Assembly: GCF_019925205.1 (NCBI RefSeq)
Contig: NC_083561.1
Location: 18,289,217 to 18,353,216 of the forward strand
DNA length: 64,000 nt
From: Metopolophium dirhodum
Lineage: Eukaryota; Arthropoda; Insecta; Hemiptera; Aphididae
Direction: 5' to 3'
Shown here: piece after piece, positions 13,101-25,100 of the stretch
How the letters are laid out: the number at the start of each line of letters is the position of its first letter
How positions within the stretch are numbered: the first letter of the stretch is position 1
Position numbers and translations under genes: made by a program
The notes under the pieces: model-generated
Database searches by the model: none
Seen by the model: only the letters and a program-made list of their open reading frames with translations
What the model was told of the DNA's origin: nothing

Positions 13101-16100
13101 CAAATCCTTAATAGTACTCAGTGAGTACGTATAAATAATAGGATAATTATCATCATTACGTGAGTTATAAAATCACGTTAATTTATTTATAAAATAAAAC
13201 AAATTAAAAACAAATTAATAAATAAAATATGCACGTACGTCTAAAATCTAAAAATAATACAATAAAAATAATATTTAATAAATAATATTAAACCTCACGA
13301 TTCACAGTCTAAGAATTATTAATAGGGAATACCTAATAATTATTGTCCTTGTATATACAAAATATATCATTGAAAAAGAATTTCACAATGATCTATAATG
13401 GTATACGGGAGTAGGTTGTTTGCGTATATATTGATCTATTTTTTTAAATTCAATTTATGGTTATTTTTTTTTACTGCAGTAATTAAAGTAAAACAGAAAA
13501 TACTTAGGCAGTGATTATATTATAATTTCACTATCCAACACAATAACACCTCTCTGACCTATCCATACTATAATTTATCATTAATGCGTTCAAAGACATT
13601 TAAAACATAAATAAATTATTTTTGATGGCAACCAACTGCTAAATATAACAGTTTAGTCGTTATCGGACATGCAAATACAACGTTGGACGCGTGTGGGCAC
13701 ACAGCCTAGCTAGTAGTGATTATTGTGCAATAAACTGAATGCCACTGCAAACCCTATACATTTTTCATCAGATCGACCTTCGCAACTGATAAGAATTAAG
13801 GTGTTTCTAGTGACTCATCTTGAAAATGTAAAGATTTCTGATTTAATAAAGATATGTTAAGTCTTTTCGAGCATATTATTTTCCATATTTTTTTAATATT
13901 TTGTAATAAATTCAATATTCAAAATTAAATATAAATTAAATAACATATATGCGAGTCCATACTATGTATGAAGTCAGTGATCGGTGGAGAGTATACCTCC
14001 TACCCACACTAATGATAATTTACTACTAACAAAGAGCATAATGTTAATCTTCACACCTGATCATGAAAGAATTTATATCGGCTCAATTAAATTTAATTAT
14101 GAATTATGCAACGTGGTAAGTCCATTTGTTCGGCAGATTATTAATTTATACCGATATTTTAATAGCATATAATTACGTACCTTTTGTGGCTGAAATAAAA
14201 TAAAAACTGTAGTGATGAATTATAAAATAGTTATTCATAGTATTGCTCAACTAAAAGGTCATGAAATCAACTACAAATTAAAAATACGTAATTTAGACCA
14301 ATACTGAAATGTAATAATTGATGAGTGACCAACAATTTTTTTTTAAAGAACCAAAAAATTTACTGTATGTATTTTAAAATTATTCACACCAACAACATGT
14401 ATGATGAATTCAATATAATATATTATGCATGTTGCCGCCGCAAGATAACAATATAATAAAAATATACCTAATGCAAAGTAAATATATCACGGGGAAACAG
14501 CTGGTCACATACACACACTCTCCTATCACTATTTTGTATTGTTTTATTATTGTTATTATTATCGTTAAATGTGTCTTGTGAGTGATATAATATGTAGATA
14601 AAGCCAGAGCGTTATCTTACGCCACCTCGTCGGCTGGCGAATAATATTTTAACATGGCCGCCTTGATTTTTTCAGGGCTTGAAACCGTTTTCAAACCTGA
14701 TTTCAGAAACCGGTATAAACCTTTTTGAAAACGAAACCGAAACCGTAATCTAAAACGATACCGAACAAAATTGGATACTGGTATTAAATTCAAGATCGAA
14801 ACCGTAAAAATTGGAAACCGGTATTAAATTAAAAATCAAAACCATAAAACATTGGAAACAGGTATTAAATTCAAAACCGACATTTGAAAAGATTGGAAAT
14901 CGTTATTTGTTTTTTTAATTTACGTGTTTTTAAATACGTAAATTCCATTAAAACGCAAAATTAATACTCGTAATCAAATTGAGATCATAGTTAAAATGTT
15001 GATAACCATTTCATTATTCGCAAAAGAAAATTGAAAACCGGTATACAAAACCGAAACCGAAACCGGAATTTCTTAATACCGGTATTGCTAAATTGAAACT
15101 GAAAAATTTAGAAACCGGTATTCAAAAGCTAAATAGAAACCGAAATTTCTAAATACCGGTATTGCTAAGTTGAAACTGAACTTGTAAAATTTCAAAACTG
15201 GTATACAAAATTCAAACCGAAATCGAAAAAATTAAAAACCGGTATAAAAAATCAAAACTGAAATTATTTTAATCGGTTTCAAGCACTGATTTTTTGTCTT
15301 TCACCGTACGTTGATGCGGCATTGTAAAGTGTGCCAATCTAATACTATAAAATCACAAGAAAAACAGCTGATCTATAGGGAATACATGGAGGATCTCATG
15401 GTGGAAAAAATTAAACACCGCTCCGTTTCCCCAGTCCGCCGGACCGATCCCGTCGATTCCCTATAGCGCGACCAATCGCGTACCTTCGTGGCGGCGGCGG
15501 CGGTCGGTTTTTAAACATTTTCGAAAAATGTTACGCTTTTTACGCTGTTTTTCGACTTTTAGACATTTTCACATATAGTTCGTTTCTTTTAAAAGCCGCG
15601 TGGTTTGTACACTATATCGGTCCATAACCATCGCAATCGACGCCAGCGTAGGTCGTTATTCGTTTCGTCTTTTCAATTGCCGTTTGTGCTCTATTTGTTA
15701 AGTTTATTTCTTTTGAACCCCGTGAATATGTGGTTTGTACGCAAATTCGGTTTGTACACTTAAAAATTCGTGTTCACAAAATGTCAGTCGGTCTTCGTTC
15801 CAACGCACAAGTGCACAATTAATATATACTGTTTTTTTTGTTTTGTTTTTGATTCAATAAATATTGCATTATGTGATTGTAGACATATTGTTTGGTTCTT
15901 AATAACGTAACTGGTATATTGCTTAACGTAAACACAATTAAATGTATTATTAAACACAAATAAATGTATTATTCAAGCATACATTATAATAATAATAATG
16001 GTCAGATAAGTGAATAAAATACAATTAAATTTTAAACCGCGTGTAGAATTATGATACATAGAATTATATACGATTACATCGTTGAATATCGAATATATTG

Positions 16101-19100
16101 GTTTATGTCGCTCCGTAGACACACAGCTTAATTTTTGAAGTTTTGACCGTAATTTACATCACAAACTGTGGCTTGATAGGTTAGGCGTAGGTTTCCTAAA
16201 CATAGGATGTTAGGTAGGACAGGGTTCCCCCCCGACGGGACCCACCTTGACGTGGTGGGGGGGCTCACCGACTCCGGTCGGTGCCAAGAGGTTCCCAACA
16301 CCGGGGAAGCGATCGATCCCCGGTGTCTCGGAGGATCAGACACATCGGAAAAAAGGACAATCGACGCGAGGCTGGTGTCGATGGTGGCGGCTAAGCCAAA
16401 ACAAGAAAAAAAAAAAATGATGATGGACACAACAACGATGCTAGATGTTACTGCTACAGGTGCCTTGGAAACCCCAGAGCCGGCGGTTGGGGGACGGTGC
16501 TCGCCCCAGGTGTCGTCATCAGCCACTAGCACCAAATGTGTAGAAGTGACTAAGCAGGCTTCTACCGCCAGCAACGGAGCTGGTGAAGCAACTGCTGGAG
16601 AGGGTGCGAGACAGGCCCTCTCCAACGGCTGGAAAGCCGTTGAAGCGACTGTAGGAAATACGTCCAAGACAGGACTATCAGGTGGAACATCAGCAATGAG
16701 AACTCAAGCGGAAATGCAGTATGATAAACAGCTAGAAGATTCCCTGAGATATATGGAAGCCTTGGAAAACGCAGTGCAAGGAGCACCAAACACAAAAATA
16801 GATATCAAGAACGGCACTCGGTCTAGCTCTAAGAGAGCTTCACAAAGCAGCGAAGGCGCTTGGATTAGCAAGATCTCCTGGGGTCATGGAGCAACGAATC
16901 CAAAATAATCAGCAAGCACTATACCAGCAGCAGCAAAAAATGCTGGCCGTCATGAACGTAATTCGAACTAGGCAAGACCAGCAACATGTTCTACCCGCCT
17001 GCGAGGAAAAGTTGGAGGCCAGAGATGACAGGAAGACGGATGCCGTGCTCGCCGAAATTTCAGAGCTTAAGAGGGAGGTAGGAACATTACGGAACACCCT
17101 AGTAGAGAGAGAACAACGGACAAATGCTTGCTCTTCTTCTCACGCCTCGGTGCCAGTCGATACGGTTGGAGAGGATGCAGCACCAAAACTGCCGAAGAAG
17201 TCTAACCAGCCATCTACCAGTGGGACACTGCCAACTGAGACAGCATGGACAGAAGTGGGCAAAAGAGGGAACCGCGCAAGATCTAACAATGGGAGAAGAG
17301 AAGAAACGGAGGGGTTAGAGAATGCCAATGGATCAACCACGGGCCAGCCTGATAACCGAAGACGTCGGACGCGTGACGAGGGTGCTGAGGCCCTGGTGCG
17401 AAGGCGAACCACCAGGACTGAAGCAGTCACCATATCGGAGCCCGCAGAGGGAGAGACCTACGCATCAATCATGAGGACTGTCATGTCCAGCGTTAAACTC
17501 ACTGACATAGGAGTGGAGATTGGAGCGGTTCGCAGGACCAGGACAGGAGGCATTCTCCTGCAAGTTAAGAACAAGGAAGAAGCCGATAAATTATCAGGGA
17601 AGCTGCAAAGCGCTGTGGGCAACATCGTGAAAATCGGCAGACCCACTAGGACAACTCCAGTGCTAATAACCAACGTCCCAGACTGGATGTATGATAGTGA
17701 GGTGGAGGAGCAGATAAGAGCGTAGGACCCCAGCTTAGCAGGAGTAACAGCGAGGATTCGGGAAAACATAGGAGGAGGCAAGGTGGCAACAATCGACATC
17801 CCAATGGAGACTGCTAGCAAAATGGCAGCGGCAGGCAGGGTCAAGATTGGCTGGAGCCTGTGCCGGGTGAAACTACTGGAGCGTAAAAAACCCACATGTC
17901 ACAGGTGCCAGAAACCAGGTCACTTTAAGGTAGACTGCAAAGCGACAGAAGCTGAGAGGCTATGCTTTCGGTGTAGGCAAGGAGGCCACCTCATCAAGGA
18001 CTGCCCAGGCAGACTTCCGACTAACCAGCTACCAATTGATAATGGTGATAGAGTGGCAGGGCCGAGTGCGGCTCGGGAGTTAAATCTCCAATGATGTTCA
18101 AATTTTTGCAAGTCAACCTGAACCACTGCAAAGTGGCTCAGGATCTGCTCCGACAGTACCTGTCCGAGCAAAAAGTCGACGTCGCGCTGGTGAGTGAGCC
18201 CTATTCTGTGCCGTCCGACAGCAGCTCATGGCTGGTCAGTTCTGGTACTCGAAGGGCAGCAATCTGGCTAGTAGGCGAGGGTTTCACGGTGGATAATATC
18301 CTCCAAGACCCAGATTTCATTACCGCCCGTCTCAACAGGGTTCAAATATTCAGTTGTTACGCGTCTCCAAACAGCACAGGAGCTGAATTCTCCAACCTCC
18401 TCCAGAGGCTAGAGGACAGAATTAGGACAGTCGAACCTTCGATTCCCGTTATCGTCGCTGGGGACTTCAATGCAAGATCTGCCGCATGGGGCGACTGGTG
18501 CCAAGACTCCCGAGGCGACGACCTGAGCTCCCTGCTCGACCAGCTCGGACTTCAGATCCTCAACGAGGGAGTGAAACCAACCTTCATTGGTAGAGGGAGA
18601 GAATCTATCGTCGACCTGACTGCTGCGTCTGAATCAATTGTGGGTCGCATCCATGGGTGGCGGGTATGCGATGAAGCCGAGAGCTCATCCGATCACCAGT
18701 ATATCACATTCAGGTTGCAACAAAGGACCGTACACGAGCAGACTAATCAGATCACTCACAAAGGCTGGAAAGTGGATGGCAATTCTAGCACTCAACACAT
18801 GGAGGCTGGACTCGTCCTAGCGCAATGGACTGGTGATCCAGATATTTTTTCAGCATCTGCGAATGCAAATCAGCGGGCGAGTGCAGTCGAAGCGGCTATA
18901 ACCATGGCCTGTGACCTGACCTTCAAACGTATCGCCCCTAGTCGTTCAAGGAAACCCCCTGCCCACTGGTGGAATGCAGACATCGCGTCAAAACGAAGAG
19001 CATGTATTGCGGCAAAAAGGGCTAAAACGAGATGTGTTGCCAAACTCCACCTCAGGCTAATTCGAGGACAAGACTCGACAACCGAAGAGGAAGCTGTGGC

Positions 19101-22100
19101 AGCCGCGAACACCCGTTACAAGGAAGCCAGGAAGTGCCTTAGAACCGCCATCGCCGGCAGCAAGGAAAGATGTTGGAAAGAAATGCTGGAAACCATCGAC
19201 GCGGACCCATGGGGCAAACCCTATAAGTTGGTCACCCGCAAGCTCCAAGGACCCCCAGCGACCACAAACATGGACGCCAATGCTGTGCTGAGAATAACAG
19301 GCACCCTGTTCCCAATTCGCCCCCCTGCAGATGCACAAATCCTGCCGGTGGAAGTGGGATTTCCTCCCTTCTCAGTCGAGGAGGTGGATAAGGCGGTTCA
19401 CAGAGCCCAGCGGAAATCCACGGCTCCAGGCCTGGATTTTATTACTGGACGGATACTAAGCATCGTTCACCGACTTCGTCCTTCAATGCTGACCGGACTC
19501 TACAATAAGTGCATCAGGGATGGTATCGTACCAGCCAGCTGGAAGAGATCAAGAGTGGTACTACTGAGGAAGGCGGGCAAGCCGGAAGGTGAGCCTTCTC
19601 CTTACAGGCCGATTTGCCTCCTTAACGTTGTGGGGAAGGTCTTGGAGGCGATGCTAGTGGCAAGATTGGAGGAGCACATTAAATCTAGGGGTGGCCTGTC
19701 GCCCAACCAACACGGCTTCATGAAGTCGACCTCCACAGATGACGCAGTCCGGAAATTGTGGCAGAAAATCCTGGCATCCGACAAGTTCTGCGTTGCCATA
19801 AGCCTGGACATTAGGAATGCGTTCAATACCATTGGATGGACAGAGGTTATGTCGGCATTAAATGCTCTGGATGTTCCTGCATACATCCTGCGAATATTCC
19901 AGGACTACTTCCTGGGAAGGACAGCAGAAACTCAGGCAGGGAATGACCGGGTAGAGGTGCGCGTTACATGCGGTGTGCCTCAAGGGTCAGTAGTAGGTCC
20001 CCTTTTGTGGAACATAGCCTACGACAGGGTGTTACGTCTACAACTGCCGGCGGACGTTGAACTACTGGGCTTTGCTGATGACACCTTGGTCATTGCATCG
20101 GGAAGATCCATCGCAGAACTGGAGATGAAGACCAACGAGGCACTGGGACTCGTTTCCGAAGAGATTAGTAAGCTTGGGCTATCGTTGGCGGTGAACAAGA
20201 CGGAGGCGGTGTTGTTCACTAATAAGTACAAATATACGAACCCAAATATTATACTCAACGGACAGCCGGTGGAAATAAAGCAGCAAATGAAATATTTGGG
20301 GATGGTGATCGACCGGAGGTTACTGTTCAAGGCGCACATATGCGAAGCCTCCAAGAAAGCAGAGAAGATAGCGAACCAGCAAGGACGCCTGATGCCCAAT
20401 ACCGGCACGGTATCAGGTACTGCCGCAAACATCTTGTATGGCGTGCCTCCAGCCGACCTTCTGGCAATCGAACACAGAGCGTTGTTCGACGAAAGGAAGT
20501 CCGGCCGTACCGAAGATATGCCCCCCCACGCGAAGACGATTGCGACATGGTGCAAGCGCATAAACGAATCTCAAACCGGTAGCTGGACTAAGCTCCTGAT
20601 ACCGGACATCGAGTCGTGGTGTAGCAGGCGGCATGGATACCTAGATTTCCATGTCACCCAGTTGCTATCTGGACATGGCTGCTTCGGGCAGTATCTGCAT
20701 AAGATCGGCAAAGAAGAGTCTAGCAAGTGTCATCACTGCCAGAATGAGAATGACACGGCAGAGCACACGCTCTTTGAATGTCCAGCGTGGGACGAAGACA
20801 GGAGGGAGTTGGCAAGTGTGTCTGACTTAGGAGTGGCACTGAATCCTGGAGGCATCGTCCCGTTTATGCTGTCTGGTCCGCAAGGGTGGGAAGCTCCCGC
20901 AACGTATGCACGAAGGGTCCTCTCAGCCAAGGAAATAGCTGAACGCGAAAGAGAAAAGCCGGGTGGCCCACGCGGCAGAAGACTAAGATAACTTAGTTAA
21001 GGAAATCAATTGTAGGCCGAAGGCCAAACCAGGGCGGTTAGAAGCCCCCACATTGATGTAAAAAACCTTTATTATAATATGTATTTATCTGTATTGTAAT
21101 GTATATCTTGTTGTGCAATAAATGATGCGGCTGGGGGAGTGGCAATGCTCACGCAGTTCCTCCCCCGTCCGCGATATATAATGAAAAAAAAAAAAAAAAA
21201 AAGGTAGGACAGGGTTCGAAACCGTCGTAGCTTTCTTCGGGTGGCTACCGACTGTACCGTGTATTCTAAGGCACGGCCGCCCATTAATTGACTTTTTTGC
21301 ATTTTTTTAAACGTTATATTTCATAAATACTATAGTAATATACATGTTAATTTTACATTATATGACTGTATATTATATATTATGTACCTATATGTTATTT
21401 AAATTATTAGGAATTTAACACATATTATTTTCTTTAAATTGTCATTGTTATTATATCATACTAATTTGTTTTATTTTTCGTAAGTTTTTTCGAATGTTGT
21501 GTGATTGGGTTTTTGGGAAATACTATTTTTTCTCTTCACTTATTGCAGCTATACATACTAGACTTATTTTCTGCAGCACATTGTTCGCTATCCGACTAAG
21601 TCGGATAGCCTACCTAGCTGACGAACTTTAAAGTTAATAGATTTTGACTTGATATGACTAACTTTCTAGACACTCCAACACGGTTTTCGACTTTACACTT
21701 TTTACATAAGAAAAAAGTACCGGACATGCGACGGCACATACCTACCATTCAATCCACCGTAGACGGTGCTGACTGACTTGCTTTACAATCTAGCGAAACC
21801 ACAGCCAAGGAGGTGAGGCCTGTGAGTCTCGCTGTGCGACGCGGGGTTGACAGACCACAGCGCTTGCCGAAGGCTGGGGCGTCCACGTCGCCGGCGGATG
21901 GATACTGACTTAGAAAGTTTGCTAACACCGAGCCAACGTCCCACTTACGGTAGATTACGTGAATCAACCGGTGACACGAGATCCAATCACGGCGTCTCCG
22001 ACGGACGTCTCGCTTGAAGTACGTGAGATGAGAATCACAGAAGGCCGTCGCTAGCTCCTATAAGCTTAAGGCGACGCGTCGGGTGATTACTTCTCCGAAC

Positions 22101-25100
22101 TTCCCTCATGAGTACCTTGACCGATAGATGGTTCGCATTAGCTACGTGCAAAGATGCGTCCCTGGCGGGAGAGATCAAACCGAGGGGAAGGAAAGGCATA
22201 CCAGCCACCCGGCTGCGGGGAGGCGGTGAACTGGATTCAGTCAAAAACATTCGCAAATTACCCTGCTTTGGAGGGAGGACTCCGACGCTGTGCTCCGGAA
22301 CCAACCTCGAAAGCACGGTGCCCCTAGCGTCAAAACCTTGAACGCACCAGCCCTTCGGGACCGGCAAACCTAGTTTGTCGTCAAAAATAAGCACAATTTG
22401 CTACCGTAAGACTGAAACCACCGAAGAGTGGGCGGATTCAGGAACCACATACTTGAACTACGGGCAGGTAACATCTTAGTAACGTTAGGTGGAAACAAGG
22501 GAACGGGTGCTAAGGCCCGCCGTTGCCGTAAGAACGGCTAAAGAAACTGCGGTGACGACGGCGACGACGGGCTCGGATCCCCCGTCGCTGAGCGGAAACC
22601 GACCGATACAAACAACACGGGGCCACCAGAACTCTGAAGGCAGCAGAGCGTGGGCAGGTCTGGGGGACTGCTGGTTGCACCGGGCCGGTGTTCCCGCGCC
22701 CTCTTGGGTGAAGCGCCCGCCGGTCTGGGGGGGGGGAGCTGGCGGGCCCCTGGAGTGGTCTGACCTAGATCGCCGAGGGGGCATCGAGGGTAACCCCGTG
22801 AAGACTTACTGGCACGCTCACCCGCCTGACTTGGACGGCCCAACTGGGTCACGTCGGGTCAGGCGGGTTGACCGACCAGTACGAGTACACACCTGCTACC
22901 GACCGCGCTAAGACGGGTCACGTTGAGAAACTGGCTGACCAATCTGGTCCGGGAAAGGGGCAGGCAGGGTACGGTCTTAACGAAGCTAGCCCTAGAGCTT
23001 TGAGTTAACTGAACTGTAATCACAAGGGCTCGGGGCAGGCCAAGCTTGGTGCTAGCTAAATGACCTAGGACCTCCGAGTACCCTGGGTCACCTGTACCTT
23101 CCAGGGTGGCAACCCGGTGGTTTAGAGCACGCTAAGTCACAAAAGGTCTGCAATGGGTAGGAAGGCGGGGGGCGCCCGAACAAGGCTACACCCTCGAGCG
23201 CCCTCACGAAAAGCTTCATGATTGTGCAGAATCGAGCAAAGCGAATAAAGAGCCACGGATTGAGACCGCGGCTGACGATGTCCTGCCTGAGTGCAGGACT
23301 GAGTGGTTGACGAACGGCCGGAAGGCGTCTTAGCACCCCCGGGTCACCTAAGGACCCCGTCCCGATCTCAACGCCAGTGGAGGGCACATCTCCAAACCGA
23401 GCTACCCGGGGGAATAGGAAGCACCTGGAGGTGGTCTCAGAGACTTACCGGTGGTGACGGGCGAAGGGTCATCAGTGAAGGAAAAGAGGACTGGCTAGGC
23501 AGTTTTCAGCAGACCAGCTACTCCAACAGTATACCCCAGAGATGGGCAGCTTGCCAAGCGCAGGTTCGCGACTTATGTGGATGGCCTCGCGGAGACTGTG
23601 GAAGTAGCGCTTTAGTGGAAGGGGAGGAATTTGACTGGGTCGAATCAAGCGCTCGCCGACGTGGATCAGCGAGACCCAACGATCTACCTCGTACGAGAGT
23701 AGCCGGTGGGGGACCGCCAGTCTGGCGCCAGGGCACCCTGACGTCAACCCGTCGGAGGGACGCGACCGCGTCACCAAGGCGTGAAGTAGCCGCCCTCGAG
23801 AAATATGGCTAAAGGTGTAACAACCCCCGGGGGAATGTTCTTATACTCCCCGTCACACAGTGGTTTACAATGATTTGCTTTACACTTAAACATGCAGGTT
23901 TTTTTTTGATATAATTTTATATACATTACAGGTACATGGTTATATGTATTGTATTGGTTAATATAATATTATGTATCTATACGTTATTTTTTTTTTAATG
24001 AATTATAATAAATAGGTACAATATATTATATTTGTTTGTATTTATATTGTATAGTTATAGTTTGTATTTTTCGTAAATTATTTTGTAAGTTGTGTGATAG
24101 GGTTTTCACTTATAGCCGCCCAACGTCGGGTCTGCAATCCACCGCAGGTGGATTGCCTACTTGATATGCTGTAGCACATTGTCCGCGATCCGACGAATTC
24201 GGATTGCCTACCTAGGTGGCTAATTGGATGTTAATCGATTTTGATTTGAGATGACTGACTTGCTAGACAATCCAACTCGGGTTTTTACTTTACACTTTTT
24301 ACATAAGAAAGAGCACCGGACATGCGACGGCACATACCACTCTATCCGCCGCAGGTCGATTGCTTATTTTTGTTTTGTCTTAGATGGGTAATGACTGATT
24401 TTCTGGACACTCTAACATGCAGATTTTCGAATTAACATTTTCTTACACGTACAAAAAAGCACCGGATATACACTGGGGGATAGTATCATCATTGAATTGC
24501 CGGTTTTCATGGGCCATGGGAGATTTCTAGACACTGGATCTTGACTTTCAAACGTTCCCACCTTCGAAACGAGACCGCCAAAGAGCCAGGCCATATCAGA
24601 AATTCTTATCACCTTCTAATTTCTAAAATAGTGCGACATTTATAATTCGAATGTGTCTCCAAAATCGGTACTCACTTACGACTAACACGGTCAAGGGGTC
24701 CAACTATTTTTTCGATTATTCACCTATCTATGCAACTAACGGGGTCCGCAATCCACCGCAGGTGGATTGCATCCCTGGTGATATACGCTTCGCATATAGT
24801 CCGCGATCCGACGCAGTCGGATCGCCTACCTATGTGATTTTATGACTGATAGCTAGACAATCAAATAAACCTATCGACACTACACTTTTTAACAATTTTA
24901 ACAACCAAAAGCAGCGGAGAAACGGGAGATGATCCTGGAGATCGTATCCAGCCTATCCATTTACAACGTTCGTGACGGATTGCTAGACGCTCAAACTTTT
25001 AAACATTCCCGCCAAAGCGCCAAGCCTTATCTCCAATCCATATCACTAATCCTTATCACAAATCCTAAACTTTCGTCTTACAGCCTTTGCGACTTTTATA

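Larger units (their letters stand above)
12140..14664. other. Intron sequence of the microexon gene
   Basis: AT-rich, no protein-coding frame of note; contains the microexons at 12805, 13239 and 14181 and simple A/T tracts. Nothing else recognised. Confidence 0.5.
16228..21202 (+). mobile_element. R1-clade LINE with 15-bp target duplication
   Basis: About 4.98 kb, flanked by GGTAGGACAGGGTTC at 16213-16227 and 21203-21217. Order: structured GC-rich 5' UTR, gag-like ORF1, ORF2 overlapping by ATGA, 3' UTR with a stem-loop and a poly(A) tail (21184-21202). R1-clade elements often insert site-specifically with about 14-bp duplications (established). ORF1 carries one frameshift and one nonsense codon, and ORF2 has an apparent internal deletion, so this copy is defective. 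Confidence 0.85.

Noticed and set aside
16207..16380. ATG at 16207 as the start of the R1-like gag protein
   Set aside because: It lies before the target duplication, outside the element; the ATG at 16381 is the first inside.
21203..21235. GGGTTCGAAACC as a tRNA T-arm
   Set aside because: The flanking bases do not pair as a T-stem and no acceptor, D or anticodon arm is present.
21573..21584. 12-nt segment AAAATAAGTCTA between AG and GTATGT on the minus strand
   Set aside because: No pyrimidine tract before the AG, and it lies in a repeated hairpin unit.
22035..23812. Open frames of 99-169 codons in the GC-rich island, both strands
   Set aside because: They overlap in several frames, lack domains and are expected in GC-rich DNA with few stops.
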